Made by a program: the position numbers and the translations under genes | The notes under the pieces: generated by a model | The model's database searches: none | What the model was told of the DNA's origin: nothing | What the model saw: only the letters and a program-made list of their open reading frames with translations | Source of the DNA: an uncultured Nitrososphaera sp. | GTDB taxonomy: Archaea > Thermoproteota > Nitrososphaeria > Nitrososphaerales > Nitrososphaeraceae | Length of the DNA stretch: 27,725 nt | Reading direction: 5' to 3' | Assembly: GCA_946480575.1 (NCBI GenBank) | Contig: CAMLKF010000021.1 | Location: 1 to 27,725 of the forward strand | Part shown: in pieces, positions 15,615-23,552 of the stretch | Position numbering within the stretch: position 1 is the first letter of the stretch | How the letters are laid out: each line of letters opens with the position of its first letter

Positions 15615-17414
15615 CTACAAGTACCCAAAGGTCGGATCGCTCTTTCTTTTTAGAGCTACAAGCATGTTCAGGATTTCCTTTTCCTGATCGTTTAATCGAT
15701 GGTTGAACCTCTCGAGCAGCTGCTTTGCCTGCCTACTGTTGAGGTCTGTGTAGAAAATGTCGCCCTCGTTTATCTGCCGGCCAATCGTTGGCTCTTTTAT
15801 CGAAACTGCTATCTGCATGCCTACTGTAGCTTCTTCTATCGCTTTTCCGCTGTCTTGGATCTGGTGAACGGTGCCCACCTTCTTGCCCTCCTCGTTGACT
15901 ACTTGCACTTTCTGCTTCAACCTGCCCACCTGTATCTCGGCACCAAAGACTGCCGGGTCATTTCGCCTGAAAATAAAGCCCTTTAAGAACTGGAACTTGC
16001 ATACCGGCGGTAGCTCGTTGAACAGTATCGACTCTTCGTGCTCGCGCTGGTACGTCACCCAGTCGGTATAACTCCTGACTAGGTTGTAGATTATCTGCTC
16101 GTTAAAGATCTTGACTGCGCGGTCCTGTGCTTCTTTTTGCGCGTCGTCAAACACCTTGACGCTAAAGCCCAGCACTACGCCCAGGTACCTGTCGTTTTCC
16201 CTGACTGCCGCCGCCTCGATGATGTCTCTTCTTGTGATGTTGCCAATGTCGGCCATCCTGATGGCGACGTTTGCCTTCTTTAGCAGGTCAGTTACTGCCT
16301 CAAGCGAGCCTATCGTGTCGCACTTTAGTATCACGCCTGTCGTTTCGGTATTGCTGACAATCGCGTTCTTGACTTCAGATTCCACGAGCGACTTGAGCCG
16401 CTCAAGCTCCTGCTCGCCTTTTTCGCGCTCATAGACATACAGTGGGCTTCCGGCAAGCACTCCTTCCAAGTCTGGCGACGTTATCTTTAAACCCGCAGCC
16501 GCTATCACTTCGCTTACGGGCTTGAACTTGTCGCGGGGGTCGCGCATCTCGTCAAGGGGCTTTGGCAGGAGGAGCGCCTTTATCTTCGTGGCTATCGCGC
16601 CGTCGCGCTTACCAACGACAATGCTGTCGCCCTGGTGGAGCGTTCCGTCAAGCAGTATGATGTTTGCAGAAGGGCCAAGTCCCATCTCCTCGTTGAACTC
16701 GAGCACGATGCCCCTTGCCGGCTCCTCTGCGTGGCGTTCGAGCCTCTTTGCCATGTACTGCTGCGTCAGGCCAACCAGCACCGCCAGCAATTCTGGAATA
16801 CCTACGCCCGTCCTTGCGCTGACAGGCACTATGGCGACTTCCTTTGTAAAGTCCTTGACGCGCCAGAACGCCTCCGACGGGTAGCCTAGCCTAGAAAGCG
16901 TGCCAACTACGGTGTATATCTTTTCGTCCAGGGCCGTCTGGATGTTCATGCCCTGCTTTTTCACCTCTTCAGAGATAAACTTAGAAGAGCTACGCCATCC
17001 CGCCACCATGTCGACTTTGTTGAGCGCTACCACAAACGGCACTTTGCGCTTTTTCAAAATGTCGACGCTTTCTATCGTCTGGGCTTCAAAGCCCTTGTTC
17101 ACGTCGACTACGACGATGGCAATGTCTGCAGCCGAGCCGCCCCGCATGCGCAGATTGGCAAACACCTCGTGCCCCGGCGTGTCTATCACGAGCAGCCCCG
17201 GTATCGGAGTTTCAGCCTTGGCAAGCTTGGCGTAAAGCGGGCCGGTTATCTCCTTGACGGTTTCAACAGGGAAAAAGCTGGCCCCGATGTGCTGGGTGAT
17301 GCCACCGACTTCACGGGCCTGAACAGCTGTCCCGCGCACCTTGTCCAGTAGCGAGGTCTTGCCCGAGTCTACGTGACCTAGAACTACAACCACTGGCTGC
17401 CGAAGATCTACCAT
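15615..17414 (-). CDS. infB: Translation initiation factor aIF5B (IF2-type GTPase)
   Basis: The 599-residue GTPase joins ribosomal subunits and stabilises initiator tRNA. G1 is GHVDSGKT (13-20), G3 DTPGHE (about 78-83) and G4 NKVD (about 132-135). Then come domain II, the helical connection and domain IV. Length fits archaeal aIF5B, without the long bacterial N-terminus. It is the last gene of the L7Ae-S28e-L24e-Ndk-aIF5B operon, beginning 15 bp after ndk. All frames are intact. This contrasts with the frequent indels in accessory genes of the window. Confidence 0.97.
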   Translation of the reverse strand: MVDLRQPVVVVLGHVDSGKTSLLDKVRGTAVQAREVGGITQHIGASFFPVETVKEITGPLYAKLAKAETPIPGLLVIDTPGHEVFANLRMRGGSAADIAIVVVDVNKGFEAQTIESVDILKKRKVPFVVALNKVDMVAGWRSSSKFISEEVKKQGMNIQTALDEKIYTVVGTLSRLGYPSEAFWRVKDFTKEVAIVPVSARTGVGIPELLAVLVGLTQQYMAKRLERHAEEPARGIVLEFNEEMGLGPSANIILLDGTLHQGDSIVVGKRDGAIATKIKALLLPKPLDEMRDPRDKFKPVSEVIAAAGLKITSPDLEGVLAGSPLYVYEREKGEQELERLKSLVESEVKNAIVSNTETTGVILKCDTIGSLEAVTDLLKKANVAIRMADIGNITRRDIIEAAAVRENDRYLGVVLGFSVKVFDDAQKEAQDRAVKIFNEQIIYNLVRSYTDWVTYQREHEESILFNELPPVCKFQFLKGFIFRRNDPAVFGAEIQVGRLKQKVQVVNEEGKKVGTVHQIQDSGKAIEEATVGMQIAVSIKEPTIGRQINEGDIFYTDLNSRQAKQLLERFNHRLNDQEKEILNMLVALKRKSDPTFGYL

Positions 17415-17429
17415 GTTTTTGAGTCAGCG

Positions 17430-17834
17430 TCAGCCAAAAATGACTCGCGACTCTTTTATGAAGCTTTCAGGGGAATCCGACGCGTGGATAATGTTGTCAG
17501 TAAAGCCAAGGCCAAAGTCGCCCCTTATCGTCCCCGGCGCCGCTTCAAACGATTTCGTGGTTCCGATCATGAGCCTGACCGTGTTGACCGCGTTGTTGCC
17601 TTCAAGGATGCATGCAACGACCATGCCGGAAGAAATGAATGAAACTAGCTCGCCAAAGAACGGCTTGTCCTTGTGCACAGAGTAGAACTCTTGCGCCTTC
17701 TCCTTTGTAAAGTTGTACGACTTTAAGTTCTTGATGTGAAAGCCCTTTTCCTCAAACCTTGTCAGAATCTTGCCGGTGAGCCGCCTCTTGAAGCCGTCAG
17801 GCTTAACGACAATCAGCGTTTGCTCGACTGCCAT
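17430..17834 (-). CDS. ndk: Nucleoside diphosphate kinase
   Basis: The 134-residue enzyme transfers the gamma phosphate from ATP to other NDPs through a phosphohistidine. H117 in [11 protein letters not shown] is the catalytic residue, and [12 protein letters not shown] (6-17) supplies the phosphate-binding lysine. Length and order fit hexameric archaeal Ndk. It sits in the ribosomal operon, 16 bp after L24e and 15 bp before aIF5B, as in many archaea, probably balancing GTP supply with translation. Confidence 0.96.
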   Translation of the reverse strand: MAVEQTLIVVKPDGFKRRLTGKILTRFEEKGFHIKNLKSYNFTKEKAQEFYSVHKDKPFFGELVSFISSGMVVACILEGNNAVNTVRLMIGTTKSFEAAPGTIRGDFGLGFTDNIIHASDSPESFIKESRVIFG

Positions 17835-17850
17835 AATAATTCATCTGCTA

Positions 17851-18066
17851 TTACTGCTTTTTCACGTGCAGGCCGCCCTTGACGTAGCGGGCAGTCCACT
17901 TTAATTTTCTCGGGTCGCGCTTTAGCACGCGCGCGTTCTTCTTGCACTTGCTAGAACACGTCCACTGGATCTGCCCATCGTTTCTGATGAGCATGATGCC
18001 ATGGCCGGTGGTAATGTGCCTGCCGCAGAAGCTGCAATTGCGAAGCGACATTGCTGTCTTGCTCAT
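17851..18066 (-). CDS. rpl24e: 50S ribosomal protein L24e
   Basis: The 71-residue protein has the C4 zinc ribbon of L24e: C11, C14, C37 and C41, with CSFCGRHI and TCSSKCKK. It continues into the basic tail RDPRKLKWTARYVKGG. It binds 23S rRNA in the large subunit. The start at 18066 is supported by a ribosome site (aggtgat) about ten bases upstream. An internal MSLRN start (residue 6) is closer to some homologues. Second-last ribosomal gene of the operon. Confidence 0.96.
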   Translation of the reverse strand: MSKTAMSLRNCSFCGRHITTGHGIMLIRNDGQIQWTCSSKCKKNARVLKRDPRKLKWTARYVKGGLHVKKQ

Positions 18067-18079
18067 ATTATTATTATTA

Positions 18080-18295
18080 TCACCTTATCTTACGCGCCTC
18101 GCGCTCTGTCTCCCTCAGCATTAGGGTATCGCTCATCTTTACAGCACCTTTAACGTTCCTAGTGAGAATGCGGCCCCTGTCCTTGCCTTCGAGAACCTTG
18201 ACTCGTACTTGGATGACCTCGCCTGCGATGCCTGTCCTCCCGACAATCTGGATGACCTCGGCGGGAACGACCTTTTCTTCAGCTGTCTTGCTCAT
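18080..18295 (-). CDS. rps28e: 30S ribosomal protein S28e
   Basis: The 71-residue protein shows the OB-fold of S28e: [35 protein letters not shown], and the invariant C-terminal end [12 protein letters not shown]. It lies near the mRNA exit of the small subunit. It follows L7Ae by 21 bp and precedes L24e by 13 bp, which indicates cotranscription. Confidence 0.97.
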   Translation of the reverse strand: MSKTAEEKVVPAEVIQIVGRTGIAGEVIQVRVKVLEGKDRGRILTRNVKGAVKMSDTLMLRETEREARKIR

Positions 18296-18316
18296 TATCC
18301 GTCAGCCATCCTAAGC

Positions 18317-18700
18317 CTATTCTTTCTTGCCGCCCTTGAGGCTGCCTATCGAAGTAACTACCTGCTCGATGATATGCTGGGCCTCTCCCGCATCAATGAT
18401 AGTGGCGGCTGCCGAGCCGACATCGATTCCAAGCGACGCGCCCAGCTGCTGCTTGCTTGGCACAAAGATAAACGGGGCATTCCTCTCCTCGCATAGAATC
18501 GGCAGGTGCGCGACTACTTCTGGCGGCTCTACGTCCTCGGCTATCACAACAAGCTTTGATATGCCGCGTTCTATGGCCTTGGTCGTCTCGTTAGTGCCCT
18601 TGCGGACCTTGCCGCTCTGCTTTGCTACTCGCATTGCCTCATAAACTGCGTTTACCAGATCCTTAGAAGCTTCAAACTTGACGTAATATGGCTTGCTCAC
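18317..18700 (-). CDS. rpl7ae: Ribosomal protein L7Ae
   Basis: The 127-residue kink-turn binding protein has the core KGTNETTKAIERG (about 37-49) that contacts K-turn RNA, followed by LVVIAEDVEPPEVVAHLP. In archaea it works in the large subunit, in box C/D and H/ACA guide RNPs and in RNase P. It starts with GTG at 18700, with a good ribosome site (ggtgat) 8 nt upstream. It is the first gene of the five-gene operon. Confidence 0.97.
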   Translation of the reverse strand: MSKPYYVKFEASKDLVNAVYEAMRVAKQSGKVRKGTNETTKAIERGISKLVVIAEDVEPPEVVAHLPILCEERNAPFIFVPSKQQLGASLGIDVGSAAATIIDAGEAQHIIEQVVTSIGSLKGGKKE

Positions 18701-18707
18701 TGTATTT

Positions 18708-18770
18708 TATCACCCATCGGGATCATCTCTTACTGTAATCCTCAGTAGAAGAACAAGCGTATTAAAAACG
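18708..18770 (-). promoter_or_regulatory. Promoter and ribosome site of the L7Ae operon
   Basis: On the minus strand a TATA box cgtttttaatac (18770-18759) precedes a leader of about 35 nt. That leader carries GGTGAT (18714-18709), 8 nt before the GTG start of rpl7ae. Confidence 0.6.
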
Positions 18771-18782
18771 TTGTCCATGCCT

Positions 18783-20153
18783 CTACATTTTCGACTGGAC
18801 GAGCCTGCGATACTCTTCCACCTTGGAGTCCAGCAGTGACTTATCGGTCGACTCGGCGTACATCCTTATCAGGGGTTCCGTCCCGCTCGGCCTTACCATC
18901 ACCCAAGTTTCGTCGTCTATCCACACCTTGGCGCCGTCTATCGTCTCGACCTTTTTTGGGCTCCCATGCTCGATGCATGCCTTGACCACCCTGTTTACAA
19001 CTTCCTTCGACTGGCACGCAAACTTTGTCTTGTACTGGTAAGTCTCAGGGAGGCTAGATACAAGCTGGGAGAACGATTCCCTGTCGGAAGCGGCAAGCAT
19101 GTCAAGCACTAGCGCGGTGGCCATGGCCCCATCCCTTACCTCGTTGAGCGCACCGTACATGAACCCGCCGTTCTCTTCCAGCCCGAGCGGGCGCTTGCGC
19201 CTGACCATTTCTCTGGAAACTTCGACGCTGCCGACCTTAGTGTAAACTACTTTGGAGCCGGCCTGCTCTGCTACCATCGACAGTATCATTGAAGTGTTGA
19301 CCGGGCAGACGACCTCAGACCCTCTGTGCCTGCCAGCCAAGAGGTGTCTGACTAAAAGCGCGCCGGTCTTGTCGCCCATGTAGATGGCGCCGCTGTCATC
19401 GCAGAAAATGCTTCTGTCGCCGTCGCCGTCGTACGCGACTCCAAAGTCAGCGCCCGCACTCCTCACTGCCTCTGACAGCACGCCGAGGTTGTCAGAAGTG
19501 GGCTCGGAGCCGCGGCCCGGAAAGTCGCCCTCTATCTGGCCGTTGATTGTGATGACCTTGCATCCGAGCTTTTTTGCTACAAACGGGGCAACGACAGCCT
19601 GAGCGCCATTGCCAATGTCCATCGCAACTGTGAACTTGCGCGCCCTTATCCTGTCGGCGTCGACAAGCGCGATCACTGCGTCCATGTACGAGCTGATGAT
19701 TTTGTCGTCAACATAGTCGCGGCCTGTGCCGTCTATTTTCGCAAATTTCTTTGAATAGTACGTGTCCTCTACTTTGAGCTCGTCCTCGCGGGAAATCTCT
19801 ACTCCGTCTGGCGCAGTCGGCTTGATTCCGTTGTACTGCGGCGGGTTATGCGATGCGCTTATCATGATTCCGCCATTGTACCCAAGCCTTTTTGCGGCGT
19901 ACTGCAGGCAGGGTGTCGGGACAAGCCCTGCATCTGCGGTGTCAAGCCCGGCGGAATTGAGGGTCGACCTGACAAGCCTTGACAGCGCAGGGCTCGACCT
20001 CCTGCCGTCGTACCCGACCACTATAGGTCCAATGCGGAAGTACATGCTAAGCGCGTAGCAGAGGTCGATTACGAGATCCTGCGTTAGTTCCTGCCCGTAC
20101 ACGCCGCGGACGCCGTTTGTACCAAAGAGCCGCGGCCTGGCGTTTGTTTGCAT
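18783..20153 (-). CDS. glmM: Phosphoglucosamine/phosphomannomutase family protein
   Basis: The 456-residue alpha-D-phosphohexomutase carries the phosphoserine loop MISASHNPPQYNG with S101, the Mg-binding D242-G-D244-G-D246-R, and the C-terminal phosphate loop RPSGTEP (about 430-436). It would interconvert the 1- and 6-phosphates of glucosamine or mannose for UDP-sugar and glycan synthesis. The start RLFGTNGVRG is closer to GlmM than to ManB, but archaeal members can be bifunctional, so the symbol is provisional. aaggag touches the ATG and is too close to act. A TATA box (aatttatct, near 20179-20187) about 29 nt upstream suggests leaderless translation. Confidence 0.88.
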   Translation of the reverse strand: MQTNARPRLFGTNGVRGVYGQELTQDLVIDLCYALSMYFRIGPIVVGYDGRRSSPALSRLVRSTLNSAGLDTADAGLVPTPCLQYAAKRLGYNGGIMISASHNPPQYNGIKPTAPDGVEISREDELKVEDTYYSKKFAKIDGTGRDYVDDKIISSYMDAVIALVDADRIRARKFTVAMDIGNGAQAVVAPFVAKKLGCKVITINGQIEGDFPGRGSEPTSDNLGVLSEAVRSAGADFGVAYDGDGDRSIFCDDSGAIYMGDKTGALLVRHLLAGRHRGSEVVCPVNTSMILSMVAEQAGSKVVYTKVGSVEVSREMVRRKRPLGLEENGGFMYGALNEVRDGAMATALVLDMLAASDRESFSQLVSSLPETYQYKTKFACQSKEVVNRVVKACIEHGSPKKVETIDGAKVWIDDETWVMVRPSGTEPLIRMYAESTDKSLLDSKVEEYRRLVQSKM

Positions 20154-20211
20154 CTCCTTTTCAAATGATGTAATAATAGATAAATTTGGCTATTGATTGC
20201 TGCACATTCAG

Positions 20212-20350
20212 GCGGGGGTTGCCAAGCCCGGTCAACGGCGCAGGTCTCTTTCTTGTAAAAAAGAAAAGGGTGCGAAGCTTAGAATGAGCCGGATTGGTTC
20301 CTGCAACCCTGTTCCTTAGGGATTCGTGGGTCCAAATCCCACCCCCCGCA
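20212..20350 (+). tRNA. tRNA-Leu(UAG) with two introns
   Basis: The acceptor GCGGGGG (20212-20218) pairs with CCCCCGC (20343-20349), with discriminator A. The T arm is GTGGG-TCCAAAT-CCCAC and the long variable arm (20312-20325) marks class II. Intron 1 is 20245-20276 (32 nt, between positions 30 and 31): its bulge-helix-bulge has central helix CGCA (20239-20242) with TGCG (20271-20274), bulges GG^T and AA^G, and inner helix CTCTTT/AAAGGG (one bulge). Intron 2 is 20284-20305 (22 nt, canonical 37/38) with inner helix GAGCC/GGTTC. Removing both gives anticodon stem CAGGG/CCCTG, loop CUUAGAA with anticodon UAG, and a mature tRNA of 85 nt. Confidence 0.88.
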
Positions 20351-20379
20351 CCCTTTTAAGTTCTGTTAATTTTGTCGTC

Positions 20380-20562
20380 TGCCATGATAATGTATATGCA
20401 GTGGGAGATAGCGGGTTTGCGTACGATGCGCTTGTAAATTTGACTGAAGAAATATGGATATGGAATCTCTTCTTAACGCGGGAGACCTTTGCATAGCCTT
20501 TGTGCTGTACTGGCACAACAGATTCTTTGTGCTTGACGAGAAAAAAAGCAAGAACCTAGCCT
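20380..20562 (+). pseudogene. Unidentified remnant with protein-like frames
   Basis: One frame reads AVGDSGFAYDALVNLTEEIW (about 20400-20457) and stops after 11 more codons. Another opens at ATG 20454 with MDMESLLNAGDLCIAFVLYW and NRFFVLDEKKSKN. The two could be pieces of one gene with a frameshift. I do not recognise the family, and chance cannot be excluded. Confidence 0.25.
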
Positions 20563-20877
20563 CTAGCGCACCTTTTTCGCCATGTTGCTTGTCAGCCTAC
20601 GCAGGGCGGGGGACATGTCGTCCTGTTCTATCTGGATGTCCAAGATGGAATAGCCTTCATTGAACTTCCACGCAGCGGCAAGGGCCTCGCCCAGCTGGTC
20701 CTCTGTTTCAACAAAGAAACCCCTGCCATTCCCTCCGATAAAGTCGGGGATGCGGCTGTACTGCCACAGCTGGAGGTCGTTGAACGGCCCATCGAGCATC
20801 GGCCTCTCAGTACCGTAGCCGCGGTTGTTTATCACAATTATGATTGGGTTGAGGCGATATTCACCGATGCTGACCAA
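20563..20877 (-). pseudogene. C-terminal fragment of a thiamine-diphosphate-dependent decarboxylase
   Basis: About 104 codons match the end of the pyruvate/indolepyruvate decarboxylase family. LNPIIIVINNRGYGTERPML carries the NN end of the ThDP-Mg motif, FNDLQLWQYSRIPD follows, then the terminal helices. The upstream GDG half of the cofactor motif and the first roughly 430 residues are missing, so the fragment cannot be active. The open frame begins at a TTG by chance. No matching 5' part is found in the window. Confidence 0.85.
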
Positions 20878-21001
20878 GTAAATATGAGCGTGTTATGCCA
20901 GAGTATTGTAATAAATATTTCCTGCTGCAGAACAAGGCGATAAACTCTCAAGCTGTAAAAACAATTAAAGCATGCTGGGCAGCTGATGATGCAAGTCGCC
21001 A

Positions 21002-22132
21002 TTGCCGAGCTTCATCAAGCTGTCAAAATCTGCAGCTGTTTACTTTCTGCTTGTATTTGCCCCTATAGCCGTCGTGCTAGAGTTTGCGCACGCCAATCAC
21101 ATCGTCCTCTTCGTCATTGCGGCCATCGCCCTCATCCCGCTGGCAAAGCTGATAGGCGACTCGACGGAGCACCTCGCCACTCACTATGGTCCGACGGTGG
21201 GATCGCTCCTTAATGTCACCTTTGGCAATGCAGCCGAGATCATTATAGCGATCGCAGCCATCAGCGCAGGCCTACTCGATCTAGTAAAGGCGTCTATTAC
21301 GGGCGCAATAATCGGCAACATCCTCCTCATATTCGGTCTGAGCGTTGTCGCCGGCGGATTTCGGTTCAATGAGCAAAAGTTCAGCAGAGAAAACATCGGC
21401 TTCCAATCATCGATGCTGTTTCTCGCAATAATCGGCCTTGCAGTGCCGACTATCATGGCGTACACGGTGCTCCCTCCATCAGAGCATCCCGGCGAAATTC
21501 AGCTGCTGAGCGACTTGCTTGCCATCATTTTGATTATAGTCTACATCCTTGGGATAATATTCACGTTCTTTACGCATAAGCATCTGTTCGTCCAGCCCGA
21601 AGAGCCGGCGACTGCTGCAGGCAATGGCGCGCAGCCGGCGGCAGCCCATGATGATGATCATCACGGGCACTGGAGCAAGAAAAAGTCGTTCATACTGCTT
21701 GCAGCGAGCATGGCCGGTGTAATCGTGGTGAGCGAGATACTGGTCGGCTCGGTGGAGGCCACTGGCGAGGAGCTTGGCTTTGGCGAGCTGTTTGTGGGCG
21801 CAATCATTGTAGGTATCGTGGGCAACGCCGCAGAGCACAGCAGCGCCATCCTGCTTGCAAGGAAGGGCAAGATGGAGCTGTCGATAGGCATTGCCGCAGG
21901 CTCTGGCACGCAGATAGCGCTGTTCGTTGTCCCGATCCTCGTCTTTGCCGGCATCGCGCTGGGCCAGCCGTTCTCGCTGGTGTTCACGCTCTTTGAGCTT
22001 GCAGTCATTTTCCTCGCCGCGATAATCCTGAACCTTATAGTGCATGACGGCAGGAGCAACTGGTTTGAAGGCGTGATGCTGACCGCGGTCTATGTCATTA
22101 TCGCGATCGGGTTCTTCTTCGTCGGAGAATAA
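21002..22132 (+). CDS. cax: Ca2+/H+ antiporter (CAX family)
   Basis: The 376-residue membrane protein has eleven predicted helices in two homologous halves. Each half carries the GNAAE motif of the cation pocket (E79 in FGNAAEIIIA and E278 in VGNAAEHSSA). It expels Ca2+ in exchange for protons. Between the halves lies a cytosolic loop with a histidine-aspartate cluster, HDDDHHGH at 216-223, likely a metal-binding or sensing site. The start is TTG 21002, because an in-frame TGA stands at 20987-20989 and no ATG precedes the first helix. A TATA-like attaaag (20964-20970) is about 30 nt upstream. Confidence 0.92.
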   Translation: MPSFIKLSKSAAVYFLLVFAPIAVVLEFAHANHIVLFVIAAIALIPLAKLIGDSTEHLATHYGPTVGSLLNVTFGNAAEIIIAIAAISAGLLDLVKASITGAIIGNILLIFGLSVVAGGFRFNEQKFSRENIGFQSSMLFLAIIGLAVPTIMAYTVLPPSEHPGEIQLLSDLLAIILIIVYILGIIFTFFTHKHLFVQPEEPATAAGNGAQPAAAHDDDHHGHWSKKKSFILLAASMAGVIVVSEILVGSVEATGEELGFGELFVGAIIVGIVGNAAEHSSAILLARKGKMELSIGIAAGSGTQIALFVVPILVFAGIALGQPFSLVFTLFELAVIFLAAIILNLIVHDGRSNWFEGVMLTAVYVIIAIGFFFVGE

Positions 22133-22136
22133 TAAT

Positions 22137-22500
22137 TCATTCCTTCAGCTTGCTTGAGTGATTGAGAACCTTTTTCGTCAGCTCATTATGGTCGTAGGGC
22201 CTCTTGGCGCTCACTACGAGGAGTCTCGCCTTGCGACCCTTGCTTATCGGGAAGAGGAACATGTTCGATGCTTGCTATGGAACATGAGGTAGCCTAGCTC
22301 GCCAAAAAGTCCTCGTTGTTTCTCGCCATCGAGACCATGAGCTTCGTCTGGATGCGCAGCACCTTGAACTTTTGTTCGTTTGGAGGCGCCATAGGTTTTT
22401 TGATGTGGGTGCCGAGAAGATTGGCGTTCCCGATAATCGCAGCCATGAGGATGCTGTCGTCCAGCGAGCTTATTTCCTTGCACTGCTCCACATGCGGCAT
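22137..22500 (-). pseudogene. Frameshifted DUF6659-like protein
   Basis: From ATG 22500 the frame reads VEQCKEISSLDDSILMAAII, then HIKKPMAPPNEQKFKVLRIQ, the pattern of the DUF6659-like proteins abundant in Nitrososphaera (cysteine, LD-x-SI, then a short C-terminal strand pair). It stops at 22294. The continuation is in two other frames: FGELGYLMFHSKH (about 22270-22310), then FLFPISKGRKARLLVVSAKR and KKVLNHSSKLKE, stopping at 22137-22139. Two frame changes are needed. A TATA box (catatagg on the minus strand) is about 26 nt before the ATG. Assignment rests on recalled family pattern. Confidence 0.6.
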
Positions 22501-22572
22501 TACACTACTACTAGCAAGTCCCCTATATGAGCTAGTAAAAATAGGTTTACTCAAATTCGAGATTTGTACTAT

Positions 22573-22815
22573 TCACAGTGCCGCCATCTCGTGGTATATC
22601 ATCTCAGTGATTATCGAGGCACCGGCGCCAAAAATTCCATTAAGAGCGGATTCTACCTCACTCAGAGTGCATTCCTTGACTTTCAAAGGATAGGTTGTAG
22701 TATTGAGTCATGCAAAACAGCAGGGCCTTCTTGGAAGGCTCACTCAGCACGTCCACAGTGCGCGCTCAAGCGAGATTCTGATCTTGTCTTGCCTGTAATC
22801 GGTTTTGGCCATCAT
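22573..22815 (-). pseudogene. Frameshifted NitrOD5-like small protein
   Basis: ATG 22815 starts AKTDYRQDKIRISLERALW. Another frame continues VDVLSEPSKKALLFCMTQYY and NLSFES. A third reads VKECTLSEVESALNGIFGAG, then SIITEMIYHEMAAL and TGA at 22573-22575. The rebuilt protein of about 80 residues has the KKALLF and ALNGIFGAG landmarks of NitrOD5, an output domain found almost only in Nitrososphaerota, usually attached to or near signalling genes. Two frame changes are required. The C-terminal half reads cleanly. Family assignment is from memory and should be checked by profile search. Confidence 0.55.
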
Positions 22816-22904
22816 TAAACTATATTACTGTAGAACCATCTACTATAAGAAAGTATCTATTTTTGGAGACCAAGTTACATAAAGCACTTCGTCAGACAAT
22901 GAGA

Positions 22905-23552
22905 TCATGAATCGTTCTTGTGCTCGTTCTCCAGCGCCATCTTGACGAGTTGCTTGTGCATGCGGGAGTCGCCCGAGAGCTCGGGGTGGAACGCCGTCCC
23001 GATGATATTCTTTTGTCTGACTGCGACGACCTTATTGTTGAGCTTGGCAATCACCTCCACGTCCTTGCCGACCTCACTTACGGCCGGGGCCCGGATAAAC
23101 ACGCCCTTGAATGCCTCCTTGCCGAGCATCCCTATTGCAAGGTCTGCCTCAAACGACTCGTTCTGCCTACCAAACGCGTTGCGCTCGATCACGATGTCGA
23201 GATTTCCTATCAGCTTTTGCTTGGTGTCGCCCACGACCCTGTCATAAGCCCTCTTGGACAGCATTATCATACCCGCGCAGGTGCCGAGGACCGGCATGCC
23301 TTCCGAGATGCGCTTCTTTATGATCGGAAGCGACCGCTGGATTGCTACAAGCGTGCTCTGCACCATGCTTTCGCCGCCGGGCAGGATGAGGCCGTCCACC
23401 TTTTCCATCTCCTCCGGGTAGCGCACCAAGTCAACGGTGCCGTCCACCTGCAGTTCCTGCAATGCCTGCTTGGTTGCAGCGACATTTTCTTCGATATCGC
23501 CCTGAAAGCCCAAAACTCCAATGGTGATTGATGATTTCTTTTTGCTGCTCAT
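22905..23552 (-). CDS. pdxT: Pyridoxal 5'-phosphate synthase glutaminase subunit
   Basis: The 215-residue class I glutaminase hydrolyses glutamine and passes ammonia to PdxS. The catalytic triad is C92 in LGTCAGM, H189 and E191 in AFHPELSGD. GGES (59-62) is the family's N-terminal motif. The length fits with a short basic N-terminal extension (SSKKKSS). Its ATG overlaps the pdxS stop (TAATG), so the two are translationally coupled. Confidence 0.96.
   Translation of the reverse strand: MSSKKKSSITIGVLGFQGDIEENVAATKQALQELQVDGTVDLVRYPEEMEKVDGLILPGGESMVQSTLVAIQRSLPIIKKRISEGMPVLGTCAGMIMLSKRAYDRVVGDTKQKLIGNLDIVIERNAFGRQNESFEADLAIGMLGKEAFKGVFIRAPAVSEVGKDVEVIAKLNNKVVAVRQKNIIGTAFHPELSGDSRMHKQLVKMALENEHKNDS

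Noticed and set aside
20300..20304. CCTGC as the 3' side of the tRNA-Leu anticodon stem with one intron
   Set aside because: It leaves a 22-nt variable arm and no sensible anticodon. The two-intron model gives a perfect stem, UAG anticodon and 85-nt tRNA.
20316..20516. Minus-strand frame covering the tRNA-Leu 3' end
   Set aside because: It overlaps the tRNA and has no coding character.
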